NCBI GenBank assembly: GCA_002366755.1
Contig: DFBV01000259.1
Span: 1,090 to 23,669, forward strand
Direction: 5' to 3'
From: Anaerolineales bacterium UBA3071
GTDB lineage: Bacteria > Chloroflexota > Anaerolineae > UBA3071
DNA length: 22,580 nucleotides
In this document: positions 7,117-14,907 of the stretch, one piece after another
Layout of the letters: every line of letters begins with the position of its first letter
Numbering within the stretch: position 1 is the first letter of the stretch
Notes under the pieces: generated by a model
What the model was told of the DNA's origin: nothing
The model's database searches: none
The model's input: only the letters and a program-made list of their open reading frames with translations
Translations under genes and position numbers: made by a program

Positions 7117-8283
7117 TTGCGCGACGTCAGCATCATAGGCATTGGACAGACGCCCGTGGGCGAACTGTGGGAGAAATCATTGCGTCATCTGGCGCACGAC
7201 GCCATCGTGGCCGCGCTGCGGGACGCGGGCACCGGGCAAGCCGACGCGCTCTACGTGGGCAACATGCTCTCGGGCGAGTTGGCCGAGCAGGAGCATCTGG
7301 GCGCGCTTTTCGCCGACTTCGCCGGGTTGCGCGGTATCGAAGCCTTTAAGATCGAAGCGGCCTGCGCCTCAGGTGCCGCGGCCTTGCGCGTGGGCCACAT
7401 GGCCGTCGCTAGCGGCCTGTACGACATGGTCATTGTCTGCGGGGTGGAGAAGATGACCGATGCCATCGGCGCAGACACTACGGCAGCGCTGGCCCTGGCC
7501 GCCGACCAGGAGTACGAGGTCAGCCAGGGCGTCTCCTTCGTGGCCCTCAACGCCTTGCTCATGCGCCGCTACATGTACGAGTACAACGTGCCCCACGAGG
7601 CCTTCGCCGGTTTCAGCGTCAACGCTCACCGCAACGGTGCTGGCAACCCCAACGCCATGTTCCGCCGGCCGATCACCGCTGAAACCTATCGCAGAGCGGC
7701 CATGATCGCCGACCCCATCAATCTGATGGACTCCTCGCCCATCTGCGACGGAGCGGCAGTGGTGGTGCTGGCTCCATCTGACTTGGCAAGCGACGGGCGC
7801 GGCAGCGGGCCCGCGGTGCGCATCCTGGCCTCCACCAGCGCTACCGATAGCCTGGCCATCCACGACCGCCGCGACCCGCTGTTCCTGGAGGCAGCCTATC
7901 TTTCCAGCCAGAAGGCCTACGTGCAGGCGGGCGTGACACCGGCCGACATTGATCTGTTCGAACTGCACGATGCCTTCAGCATCATGTCCGCGCTCTCGCT
8001 GGAGGCCACTGGCTTCGCCCGGCGGGGCGAGGGCGTGCGCTGGGCCGAAGATGATGGCGAGCGCATTGCCATTGACGGCGAGTTGCCCCTCAGCACCATG
8101 GGCGGACTCAAGGCCCGAGGCCACCCTGTAGGAGCGACAGGCGTCTACCAGGTGGTGGAGGTGGTGCAGCAACTGCGGGGGGAGGCGGGGGTTAACCAGG
8201 TGAAGGATGCGCGCCTGGGCATGGCCCAGAACATCGGCGGCAGCGGGGCGACGGTGATCACCCACGTTCTGGCAGCGGAGTGA
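7117..8283 (+). CDS. Acetyl-CoA C-acetyltransferase / thiolase, archaeal SCP-x type
   Basis: 388 residues. It makes acetoacetyl-CoA from two acetyl-CoA, the first step toward mevalonate. The nucleophile Cys lies in EAACASGAAAL (C83); the general-base histidines are in FELHDAF (H284) and KARGHPVGATG (H336). The C-terminal motif is MAQNIGGSGATV, lacking the second catalytic Cys of the classical CxGxG motif, which is characteristic of the archaeal/SCP-x branch that pairs with archaeal-type HMG-CoA synthase. The start is taken as TTG at 7117: GGAGG stands eight bases before it, and the family N-terminus (DVSIIGIGQT) begins there. An upstream in-frame ATG at 7060 would add residues read from low-complexity DNA. 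It follows the synthase gene by 155 bp, occupied by a hairpin repeat. Confidence 0.93.
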   Translation: MRDVSIIGIGQTPVGELWEKSLRHLAHDAIVAALRDAGTGQADALYVGNMLSGELAEQEHLGALFADFAGLRGIEAFKIEAACASGAAALRVGHMAVASGLYDMVIVCGVEKMTDAIGADTTAALALAADQEYEVSQGVSFVALNALLMRRYMYEYNVPHEAFAGFSVNAHRNGAGNPNAMFRRPITAETYRRAAMIADPINLMDSSPICDGAAVVVLAPSDLASDGRGSGPAVRILASTSATDSLAIHDRRDPLFLEAAYLSSQKAYVQAGVTPADIDLFELHDAFSIMSALSLEATGFARRGEGVRWAEDDGERIAIDGELPLSTMGGLKARGHPVGATGVYQVVEVVQQLRGEAGVNQVKDARLGMAQNIGGSGATVITHVLAAE

Positions 8284-8303
8284 TGGTGGGTTGGTTGTTG
8301 GTA

Positions 8304-8465
8304 GATCGGAAAACTGGTAAATCGGTGCACTCGTTCGCCGAAGGTCTCCTGGCCGAGGTGGGTAAGCCATTCGGGGTGAATAAGGATCGGGAAACTGGTG
8401 AATCGGTGCACTCGTTCGCCGAAGGTCTCCTGACCGAGGTGGGTAAGCCATTCGGGGTGAATAAG
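8304..8465. repeat. Two tandem copies of an 81-bp unit
   Basis: Unit 1 is 8304-8384 and unit 2 is 8385-8465, directly abutting, with only a few substitutions between them. The unit is 27 codons long and stays open in more than one frame. In one plus frame it reads as a 27-residue repeat containing SVHSFAEGLL and EVGKPFGVNK, but with no ribosome site or codon pattern to suggest translation. It fills the space between thiolase and DUF35. The rest of 8284-8649 holds a CTATCA/TGATAG pair around 8519-8551 and the DUF35 promoter. Confidence 0.85.
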
Positions 8466-8569
8466 TTCGGTTGAGAGACGTGTGTCCATCGCGGAGGTTC
8501 ACCAGGACCTATCAAAACCTATCAGCCTCGCCCTCACTGGCGTCTTGATAGAGAATGAGAGATGATTTG

Positions 8570-8578
8570 TGGTAAAAT
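8570..8578 (+). promoter_or_regulatory. Extended -10 promoter upstream of the DUF35 gene
   Basis: TG-G-TAAAAT at 8570-8578. A TTGATA at 8545 is 22 bp from the -10 hexamer, too far for a normal -35, so the extended -10 would carry the activity. The leader would be about 65 nt. Confidence 0.4.
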
Positions 8579-8649
8579 ATGCCTAGTTCGCAACTGGCCG
8601 CGTCCAGCAATGATGGTATCTCTGTCAATTGAGGAGGATTGTCAACAAC

Positions 8650-9045
8650 ATGAGGATCGCACGGAATTGGCGTACCCGCCAGCAGCGCTACAGCCTGGTG
8701 GGCGAGGTTTGCACAGAATGCGGCAACAAGATCTTCCCGCCGCGGGACGTCTGCCCGCACTGCACGGGACCAGCGCAACTCCCCTACACGCTCAGCGGGC
8801 GAGGGGAGGTGTATTCCTATTCGACGATGTACAGCGCCCCCAAGGGATTTGAAGAATACTTGCCCTACACGGTCGCCTTGGTACAACTAAAGGAAGGGCC
8901 GATGCTTACCGCCCAGCTTACTGATGTGGATGCGGATGAGGTTCGCATCGGCATGCCGGTGGAGATGGTGACGCGCAAGATTCGTGAGGATGGCGAAGCA
9001 GGGCAGATTCTCTACGGCTACAAGTTCCGTTCTGTGTTAGCATAA
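8650..9045 (+). CDS. DUF35 zinc-ribbon/OB-fold protein, likely scaffold of the thiolase-HMG-CoA synthase complex
   Basis: 131 residues, the usual size for the family. The N-terminal rubredoxin-like zinc ribbon has four cysteines, C21-x2-C24 and C35-x2-C38, followed by an OB-fold half with the YSYSTMYSAPKGFEEYLPYTVALVQL stretch abbreviated here as YSYSTMY...PYTVALV. In archaea the homologous protein binds both thiolase and HMG-CoA synthase and helps form one shared CoA-binding channel; the presence of both partner genes upstream supports the same role here. The open frame could begin at a TTG at 8629, but that lies beside the GAGGAGG ribosome site (8631-8637). The ATG at 8650 is about 12 bases downstream of that site, a slightly long spacing. 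The gene is 366 bp from the thiolase and may use its own promoter. Confidence 0.88.
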   Translation: MRIARNWRTRQQRYSLVGEVCTECGNKIFPPRDVCPHCTGPAQLPYTLSGRGEVYSYSTMYSAPKGFEEYLPYTVALVQLKEGPMLTAQLTDVDADEVRIGMPVEMVTRKIREDGEAGQILYGYKFRSVLA

Positions 9046-9070
9046 CAGGCTGCGGTATAGCGTTTATCCC

Positions 9071-9106
9071 AGGTGCAACACACTTTGGTTCAGGTGCGTT
9101 GCACCT
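9071..9106. repeat. Inverted repeat after DUF35
   Basis: AGGTGCAAC (9071-9079) and GTTGCACCT (9098-9106) are perfect inverted repeats with an 18-nt loop that itself carries GGTGC. No U-tract follows, so it looks like a dispersed palindrome and not a terminator. Confidence 0.5.
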
Positions 9107-9118
9107 TACGACTAGCAC

Positions 9119-9161
9119 AAAAGAAGCTGTGAGGGGATGTTCCCCCACAGCTCCTTTTCTT
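9119..9161. terminator. Bidirectional intrinsic terminator between DUF35 and transketolase
   Basis: AGCTGTG-A-GGGGA pairs with TCCCCCACAGCT: 12 bp with one bulged A and a 3-nt loop. AAAAGAA stands on the left and CCTTTTCTT on the right, giving a T-rich tail in both directions. It separates two converging transcription units. Confidence 0.75.
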
Positions 9162-9198
9162 CATCCAAATCATGGGTTCCGCTGCCCAATCTACCAAT

Positions 9199-11244
9199 CT
9201 ACCAACCTACCGAACTGCCCCCCCCCAACAACCCCAGCGCCTTCTCAGTCACACGCTCCGCTGTGAGGCCGTATTCCTCCATGAGCACCTTGTAGGGCGC
9301 GGACGCGCCGAAGCGATCCACAGTCACGGTAGCCCCTTCGGCGCCCACGTACTTGTGCCAGCCTTGGGAGATCCCCGCCTCGACCGCCACCCGCGGCGGT
9401 CCAGACGGCAGCACCGACTCCCGGTACTCCTGCGGCTGAGCATCGAACAGCTCCCAACTGGGCATGGACACCACGCGGGCGGCCACGCCCCGTTCGGCCA
9501 GTAGCTGGCGAGCCGCCAGGGCCACCGACACCTCCGATCCGCTGCCGATGAGAATCACCTCCGGCGCGGCGTCGTCCGCCAGGACGTAACCGCCCCGCTC
9601 GACCCCCGCGCGCAACTCTTCGGCTGGGATGTCCAGGACCGGCAGGCCTTGGCGAGTGAGGGCCAGCGCCACCGGCCCGTGGTCATGCTTCAGCGCCACG
9701 CGCCAGGCCTCCACTGTTTCCCGAGCGTCGGCGGGACGAATGACGGTCAGTCCCGGAATGGTACGCAGCGCGGCCAGGTGCTCCACCGGCTGGTGAGTGG
9801 GGCCGTCCTCGCCCACGCCGATGCTGTCGTGGGTGAAGACGTAGATGACATGGGCTTCCATCATGGCCGCCAACCGGATGCTGGGACGCATGTAGTCGCT
9901 GAAGACGAGAAAGGTGCCGCCGTAGGGGATGATGCCGCCATGCATCGCCAGGCCATTGAGAATACCGCCCATGCCGTGCTCCCGCACGCCGAAGTGCAGA
10001 TTCCGCCCGCCGAAGTTACCACGCTGGATGTCGTCATAGCCCTTGAGATAGGTCTTGTTAGAGGGATGCAGATCGGCAGAGCCCCCGAGCAGTTCCGGCA
10101 CGGCCGAGGCGATGGCATTGAGTGTAGTTCCCGAAGCAGCGCGGGTGGCCATCGCCCCGTCGTCAGGCGTGAAGAGGGGCAACGCGTCCTCCCAGTCGTC
10201 GGGCAGCTCTCCGGCCGTGACCCGCTCGAACTCGGCGGCCAAGTCAGGGTAGGCCTCGCGGTAGCGGGCGAAGAGCTCGCGCCAGGCCCCTTCGCGGGCC
10301 GCGCCCTCTTGGCGAGCGGCACGAAAGACGGGCAGCACCTCGTCTGGAATGTAGAAGCGAGGCTCCTGCGACCATCCCAGGTTCTCCTTGGTCAACCGCA
10401 GCTCCTCCTCCCCCAGCGGCGATCCGTGCACTCCGGCGGTGTCTTGCTTGTGTGGGCTGCCGAAGCCGATGTGCGTGCGGCAGGCGATGATAGAAGGTCG
10501 CAGCGTCTCCGCCTGGGCGGCGCGGATGGCCGCCTCCACATCTGCCTGATTGTGACCATCCACCCGCTGCACGTGCCACCCATAGGCGGCGAAGCGAGCC
10601 AGCACGTCCTCGGTGAAGGCCAGCGTCGTCGGGCCGTCAATGGAGATGTGGTTGTCGTCGTACAGGTAGATGAGCTTGCTCAGGCCCAGGTGCCCGGCTA
10701 GCGAGGCTGCCTCGTGGGAGAGGCCTTCCATCAGATCGCCGTCGCTGACGATGGCGTAGGTGAAGTGATCCACGATGGGGAAGCCGGGGCGGTTGAAGCG
10801 CGCCGCCAGCCACCGTTCAGCCAGAGCCATGCCCACGCCAGCGGCGAACCCTTGCCCCAGAGGGCCGGTGGTGAGCTCGACCCCTGGCGTCAACCCATGC
10901 TCCGGATGGCCGGGCGTGCGGCTGCCCCACTGGCGGAATTCCATCAACTCCTCCAAGCGCAGATCGTAGCCGGTGAGATGCAGCAGCCCGTAGAGGAGCA
11001 TGGAACCGTGACCGGCCGAAAGGACGAAGCGGTCGCGGTCGGGCCATTGGGGATTGGCCGGATTGTGCTTGAGGAAGCGGGTCCAAAGGACGTAGGCAGC
11101 GTCGGCCATGCCCATGGGCATGCCGGGATGGCCCGAATTGGCCTTCTGCACGCCATCGGCGGCCAGCATCCGCAGCGTATCGGCACACAGCCGATCCAGA
11201 GATTGGCTATCCGTCGCTGTGACGGGGGCGTCTTTCTTCGTCAT
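9199..11244 (-). CDS. tkt: Transketolase
   Basis: 681 residues, full length for the family (about 660-680). A thiamine-diphosphate enzyme that moves two-carbon ketol units between sugar phosphates in the pentose phosphate and Calvin-type pathways. Seen are GHPGMPMG near the N-terminus, the [11 protein letters not shown] catalytic-His region, the SRTPGHPE loop, the ThDP motif GDGDLMEG followed by DDNHISIDG, and in the second half the pyrimidine-domain block [17 protein letters not shown]. The ATG at 11244 (MTKKDAP) is chosen: AAGGAG lies nine bases before it. A GTG at 11262 would be upstream of that ribosome site. The last few codons run into a degenerate repeat of the CTACCAATCTACC type (9186-9215), so the C-terminus may be slightly altered by it. 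The gene stands alone, divergent from the LysE gene. Confidence 0.96.
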   Translation of the reverse strand: MTKKDAPVTATDSQSLDRLCADTLRMLAADGVQKANSGHPGMPMGMADAAYVLWTRFLKHNPANPQWPDRDRFVLSAGHGSMLLYGLLHLTGYDLRLEELMEFRQWGSRTPGHPEHGLTPGVELTTGPLGQGFAAGVGMALAERWLAARFNRPGFPIVDHFTYAIVSDGDLMEGLSHEAASLAGHLGLSKLIYLYDDNHISIDGPTTLAFTEDVLARFAAYGWHVQRVDGHNQADVEAAIRAAQAETLRPSIIACRTHIGFGSPHKQDTAGVHGSPLGEEELRLTKENLGWSQEPRFYIPDEVLPVFRAARQEGAAREGAWRELFARYREAYPDLAAEFERVTAGELPDDWEDALPLFTPDDGAMATRAASGTTLNAIASAVPELLGGSADLHPSNKTYLKGYDDIQRGNFGGRNLHFGVREHGMGGILNGLAMHGGIIPYGGTFLVFSDYMRPSIRLAAMMEAHVIYVFTHDSIGVGEDGPTHQPVEHLAALRTIPGLTVIRPADARETVEAWRVALKHDHGPVALALTRQGLPVLDIPAEELRAGVERGGYVLADDAAPEVILIGSGSEVSVALAARQLLAERGVAARVVSMPSWELFDAQPQEYRESVLPSGPPRVAVEAGISQGWHKYVGAEGATVTVDRFGASAPYKVLMEEYGLTAERVTEKALGLLGGGSSVGW

Positions 11245-11297
11245 CGCCTGACTCTCCTTCACACGTCAGAAATCGCTGCTGAAACCCATTGAGCCAT

Positions 11298-11326
11298 AGA
11301 ATACCCCAGCCAGGCTGTTCGCGCAA
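11298..11326 (-). promoter_or_regulatory. Candidate transketolase promoter
   Basis: On the minus strand: TTGCGC (11326-11321), 17-bp spacer, TATTCT (11303-11298). Both hexamers are imperfect but the spacing is ideal. The leader would be about 45 nt. Confidence 0.45.
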
Positions 11327-11416
11327 GTTCAGTTCCAGGTTGTCTCGGCAAAGCCAACGGAGACTCAACAGAGCTGCACTGACCTTGGAGTTGGTATCGC
11401 ATGCTCGAATCAGGGC

Positions 11417-11445
11417 TTGGCATCTCGGCGAAGCAGCGCTATAAT
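11417..11445 (+). promoter_or_regulatory. Sigma-70 promoter of the LysE-family gene
   Basis: TTGGCA (11417-11422), 17-bp spacer, TATAAT (11440-11445). The transcript should start near 11452, about 50 nt before the ATG. Confidence 0.7.
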
Positions 11446-11501
11446 CAGTCGCCGTTGCACTGTGCAGTCCTGCGAGATTGCGCTCACCTCAAGGAAGATC
11501 A

Positions 11502-12137
11502 ATGGACATCAGTTTCTTTGTTCGGGGACTCATCATAGGCTTCTCCATTGCCGCCCCTGTCGGCCTGATCGGTGTGCTGTGCATGCGCCGCACACTGGCG
11601 GAAGGGTGGACTTCTGGTCTCGTCTCCGGTTTGGGAGCAGCCACGGCCGATGCCATCTACGGCTGCATCGCTGGATTCGGACTGACCTTCGTTTCCAGCT
11701 TCTTGATCAGCCAACAGGCCTGGGTGCGCCTTGCCGGCGGAGCGTTCCTCTGCTATTTGGGCCTCAGAACCTTGCTGAGAAGACCTGCTGAACAGGCGGC
11801 TTCGGTCGCAGGGAGAGGGCTGATCGGCGCTTATGCCTCGACCTTCCTGCTCACTCTTACCAATCCGCTGACCATTCTCTCCTTCGCCGCCATATTCGCT
11901 GGATTGGGAGTGGCAAGCTCCGAAGGCAACTATGTCTCTGCGGCCATCTTGGTCTTGGGAGTATTTACCGGCTCGGCTCTATGGTGGCTTCTTCTGAGCG
12001 GCGGTGTTGGCTTGTTCCGCACAAGGTTCACCGCCCGCAGTCTGCTTTGGGTGAACAGAGTGTCCGGCGCGGTCATCATCGGGTTTGGCCTGTTTGCTTT
12101 GTCGAGTCTGATAGTGAGTGTCCCCGCCGGTGGGTGA
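11502..12137 (+). CDS. LysE/RhtB-family amino acid exporter
   Basis: 211 residues with about six hydrophobic segments, the usual form of LysE/RhtB translocators (about 200-210). The N-terminal helix has the family pattern GFSIAAPVGLIGVLCMRRTL, then an AATADAIYG segment in the second helix and the mid-protein TNPLTILSF motif that marks the family. These proteins export amino acids or similar small metabolites across the inner membrane; the substrate is unknown. The ATG at 11502 follows AAGGAAG. A TTG at 11478 would add eight residues without a ribosome site. The glycosyltransferase gene begins 54 bp downstream on the same strand and may be cotranscribed, although the two functions have no obvious link. 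Confidence 0.9.
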   Translation: MDISFFVRGLIIGFSIAAPVGLIGVLCMRRTLAEGWTSGLVSGLGAATADAIYGCIAGFGLTFVSSFLISQQAWVRLAGGAFLCYLGLRTLLRRPAEQAASVAGRGLIGAYASTFLLTLTNPLTILSFAAIFAGLGVASSEGNYVSAAILVLGVFTGSALWWLLLSGGVGLFRTRFTARSLLWVNRVSGAVIIGFGLFALSSLIVSVPAGG

Positions 12138-12191
12138 GGCTGGAACGGGACAGTCAGCTAGAAGATCTCGGAAAGTTTCCTAGGAGTACCC

Positions 12192-13421
12192 ATGCGCATC
12201 ATCCTGAACGGCTGGTTCTGGGGACAGACCGCTACGGGGAGCGGGCAGTACCTGAGCCACCTGCTGGCGCACCTGCCCAAGGTCACACCGGAGCATGAAT
12301 ACCTGCTGACGCTCTGGCGTGGGCACGCGCCCTCCGAGAAACTGCACGGCTGCCGTGTGCTGCCGCTCACCACTCCCTTTGATCAGGTGAGCGAGAACCT
12401 GAGCAAGGTGTGGTTCGAGCAGGTCGCCTTCCCTCGCGCCTGCCAGCGGCTGGAGGCCGACCTGGCACACGTCCCCCACTGGGGTTCTCCGCTGCGGCCA
12501 ACGGTGCCCACTATCGTCACCATTCACGACGTGATCCCTCTGCTGCTGCCACCGTATCGAGGCACCCTTCTGGTGCGGCTGTACACCCGTCTCGTGGCTG
12601 CTGCTGCCCGCCGCGCCGCTGGCGTGATCGCCGTCTCCCGCGCCTCGCAACGAGACATCATCGCCCATCTCCGGTTGCCCGCTGAGCGGGTGTGGGTCAC
12701 CCACGAGGCGGCCCCAGCTTCCATGCGGACGGCCGATCCGGCGCAGGTGGACGCGGTGCGGCGCAAGTACAGTCTGCCCGAGCGCTTTCTCCTCTACCTG
12801 GGTGGCTTTGACGTGCGTAAGAACGTTGCCGGACTGCTGGCTGCCTTCGCCAAAGTGCTTGGAGGGATACCCTCGACAGCATCGGTCCCCTGCTGGTCTC
12901 GTGACCAGCAGCCACCAGGCACGGGGCAGCGGCCAGGAAATCGCCTCGAACAAGGGTGGCGCCCGGCGTTGGTCATCGCGGGCCGTCTGCCGCAAAGGGA
13001 TAGCGATTTCACCCCTGACCCCCGCCGCATCGCCCGCGAGCTGGGGATCGAGTCCTGCGTGCATTTCACAGGCTGGGTGGACGAAGCTGACAAGCCACCG
13101 CTCTACACTGCTGCCGTGGCCCTCGTCTTTCCCTCCCATTACGAAGGGTTCGGACTGCCCGTGCTAGAGGCGCTGGCCTGTGGCGCACCGGTCATCACGT
13201 CCGGCGTTTCTTCGTTGCCGGAGATCGTGGGACAGGCTGGATTGCTGGTCTCTCCTGATGATGAGGCCGAGTTGGCCGCAGCGATGGAACAGATCTGGCA
13301 GGATGCATCGCTGCGAGAGGAGTTGCGAGGCGAGGCGCTGGCGCAGGCCGCCCGTTTCTCCTGGCAGCAGACAGCTCAGGCCACAGCCGAGGTGTATGCC
13401 GCAGTGCACGCCAAAGGCTAG
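12192..13421 (+). CDS. Glycosyltransferase, GT4 (GT-B fold), with an in-frame insertion
   Basis: 409 residues. The N-terminal Rossmann domain opens with MRIILNGWFW and has TIHDVIPLLLP (110-120) and GVIAVSRASQRDI (144-156). The C-terminal domain has YLGGFDVRKN (202-211) and the GT4 nucleotide-sugar motif HYEGFGLPVLEALACGAPVI with the E-x7-E pair E318/E326. Such enzymes transfer a sugar, often mannose or glucose, from a nucleotide-sugar to a cell-surface polysaccharide, lipid or compatible solute; the acceptor is unknown. Between FAKV and PALVIAGRLP, where relatives usually have a short loop, lie about 34 extra residues (224-257) that include CWSRDQQPPG and look like translated repeat DNA. The reading frame is kept, so the protein may still work. 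AGGAG five bases before the ATG supports the start. Confidence 0.9.
   Translation: MRIILNGWFWGQTATGSGQYLSHLLAHLPKVTPEHEYLLTLWRGHAPSEKLHGCRVLPLTTPFDQVSENLSKVWFEQVAFPRACQRLEADLAHVPHWGSPLRPTVPTIVTIHDVIPLLLPPYRGTLLVRLYTRLVAAAARRAAGVIAVSRASQRDIIAHLRLPAERVWVTHEAAPASMRTADPAQVDAVRRKYSLPERFLLYLGGFDVRKNVAGLLAAFAKVLGGIPSTASVPCWSRDQQPPGTGQRPGNRLEQGWRPALVIAGRLPQRDSDFTPDPRRIARELGIESCVHFTGWVDEADKPPLYTAAVALVFPSHYEGFGLPVLEALACGAPVITSGVSSLPEIVGQAGLLVSPDDEAELAAAMEQIWQDASLREELRGEALAQAARFSWQQTAQATAEVYAAVHAKG
12861..12962 (+). repeat. Palindrome-bearing in-frame insertion in the glycosyltransferase gene
   Basis: About 102 bp (34 codons) interrupt the conserved region between the KN-x-GLL helix and the VIAGR strand. 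It contains the perfect inverted repeat CTGCTGGTC (12890-12898) / GACCAGCAG (12903-12911) with a 4-nt loop. The encoded peptide is rich in Pro, Gly, Gln and Arg and unlike the flanking domain. Borders are estimated from protein family expectation. Confidence 0.5.
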
Positions 13422-13452
13422 ACCGGCTGGCGTTCCATCCCTGCCGCAGCGT

Positions 13453-13466
13453 ATGACCCAGGTCAT
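13453..13466. promoter_or_regulatory. Palindrome ATGACC-CA-GGTCAT, possible operator
   Basis: Perfect 6-bp half-sites with a 2-bp centre, about 80 bp upstream of the sugar-permease promoter. It could be a regulator site but is too short to be sure; no regulator gene is nearby. Confidence 0.25.
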
Positions 13467-13547
13467 GGGCTGTGGCCATGGAAGCAAGTATACTGCAGAA
13501 GAGCCCGCTCGATGGTCTTGCCGTCCCGCACTGCTTCTTCGGCTTCT

Positions 13548-13576
13548 TTGACGCTTTCAGGGATTTCTGGTATAAT
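13548..13576 (+). promoter_or_regulatory. Strong promoter of the sugar ABC operon
   Basis: TTGACG (13548-13553), 17-bp spacer ending in TGG, TATAAT (13571-13576): consensus hexamers plus an extended -10. Because this promoter lies inside the longest open frame of the first permease (from 13472), it supports the inner start at 13676. Confidence 0.8.
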
Positions 13577-13675
13577 GTTTTGCGCAGGCTCTCCATGGGC
13601 CAGTTCCCACAACTCGGCATCTTGGCCTGGGAGCTGGGAAAAGCCGGCTCACATCGTTCACAGAAGGGGACGCTG

Positions 13676-14692
13676 ATGGCTGGTCTATCAGATACGCTAC
13701 GGGGCGATATCCAGCCCCGTATGGAATTGTTCTCTGGCCGCCGAGCGCGACGCGCACGGGAAACCCTGCAGGGCTATCTGTTCATCTTGCCGGCCACCAT
13801 CATCCTGCTCCTCTTTCATTTTCTTCCTGTTTTCTATGCCTTCTACATCAGCCTGCACAAGTGGTTCATCGTCAAGGGCGACTATGTGGGGCTCGCCAAC
13901 TACACCCGTGCCTTGACCACGGACAGATTCTGGAACTCGTTGAAGGTGACCCTGTGGTACGTGGTGGGCACGGTGCCCATCCAGCTCTTACTGGCCCTGG
14001 TGATCGCCTACCTGCTCTTCCAGAAGATCCGAGGCAAGGAAGGGCTGCGCATGGTCTACTTCTTGCCCTACGTGACCTCCACCGTGGCCTCGGGTGCAGT
14101 GTTCGCCAAGATGTTCAACCCCACGTTCGGGCCCATCAACAAGGCACTGGACGCCATAGGGCTGCCTGTACTGCGTTGGATGAAGGAACCGCGCGGCATC
14201 TTCACCGTGATGGGCGAGATGTGGGGCATCAACGTCCCCTTCGGCGGTCCCAGCGTGGCGCTGGTCACGGTCATGTTCTTCGTCATCTGGTTCTGGGTGG
14301 GTTACGACGCTACCATTTTTCTGGCTGGCTTGGGCGCGATACCCTATGAGTTGTACGAAGCGGCTAAGATTGACGGTGCCGGGCGCTGGCAGCTCTTCCG
14401 CTACATTACCATTCCGCTTCTCTCTCCAACGACCTTTTTCCTGTCTCTGATCGCCATCATCGGCTCGTTCAAAGCGTTCAACCACGTCTTCATCATGGCT
14501 GCCGCGTCGGCCACGGAAATCGGCGGGCCACTGCGCACCACAACTACCGCCTCCATCCTGATCTACAACAACGCCTTCGGCACGCCCACCTTCGGCTACG
14601 CATCGGCCATGTCTTTCTTGTTGTTCGTTCTTATCCTGATCGTCTCCATGCTGCAGAACTACATAGGCAGCAAGCAAGTGCATTACGTCTAG
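13676..14692 (+). CDS. Sugar ABC transporter permease, MalF/UgpA type
   Basis: 338 residues. The first transmembrane helix begins near residue 33 (GYLFILPATIILLLF) and there are about six helices in all. The cytoplasmic EAA loop that docks the ATPase reads YEAAKIDGAGRWQ (EAA at 228-230), followed by RYITIPLLSPT. It should pair with the second permease to form the membrane channel of a CUT1-type sugar importer. The start at 13676 has AAGGGG six bases upstream and follows the promoter at 13548-13576; the upstream extension to 13472 starts before that promoter and is unlikely to be translated. The loop around residues 160-190 (MKEPRGIFTVMGEM) is longer than usual. The sugar is unknown. Confidence 0.93.
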   Translation: MAGLSDTLRGDIQPRMELFSGRRARRARETLQGYLFILPATIILLLFHFLPVFYAFYISLHKWFIVKGDYVGLANYTRALTTDRFWNSLKVTLWYVVGTVPIQLLLALVIAYLLFQKIRGKEGLRMVYFLPYVTSTVASGAVFAKMFNPTFGPINKALDAIGLPVLRWMKEPRGIFTVMGEMWGINVPFGGPSVALVTVMFFVIWFWVGYDATIFLAGLGAIPYELYEAAKIDGAGRWQLFRYITIPLLSPTTFFLSLIAIIGSFKAFNHVFIMAAASATEIGGPLRTTTTASILIYNNAFGTPTFGYASAMSFLLFVLILIVSMLQNYIGSKQVHYV

Positions 14693-14756
14693 TAGCCCGT
14701 CACGTTGGTTTTGATGCATGAGGGTGACGATTCCGTCCCTGCATGGCGCACCGGAC

Positions 14757-14804
14757 TCCCGAACTTGTTCGGGACCATCGTGCCGCACCCCCAACAAGTT
14801 GGGG
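14757..14804. repeat. Two short hairpins between the permease genes
   Basis: TCCCGAAC/GTTCGGGA (14757-14764/14767-14774, 2-nt centre) and CCCCAAC/GTTGGGG (14789-14795/14798-14804, 2-nt centre). Each is followed by GGAC, as if two diverged copies of one unit. They lie in a 215-bp intercistronic gap that would be part of the operon mRNA. Confidence 0.55.
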
Positions 14805-14907
14805 ACTCCGGCACTCCGCTCTAGCCCCTGGCCGGGCACGGCCCCGGCAGCCCAAGAACGGGCCTTGGAGCCAGTATCGCATTTCAGTTAGGTCAGGAGA
14901 TACCAGC

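Noticed and set aside
8304..8465. CRISPR-like array
   Set aside because: Two directly abutting 81-bp copies without spacers and without cas genes are a tandem duplication, not a CRISPR array.
9649..10701. Long open frame opposite transketolase
   Set aside because: It is a shadow of a clear transketolase gene in GC-rich DNA, with no ribosome site or family motif.
13472..13675. Upstream extension of the first permease
   Set aside because: The extension begins before a consensus promoter at 13548-13576 and lacks a ribosome site; the family N-terminus fits the start at 13676.
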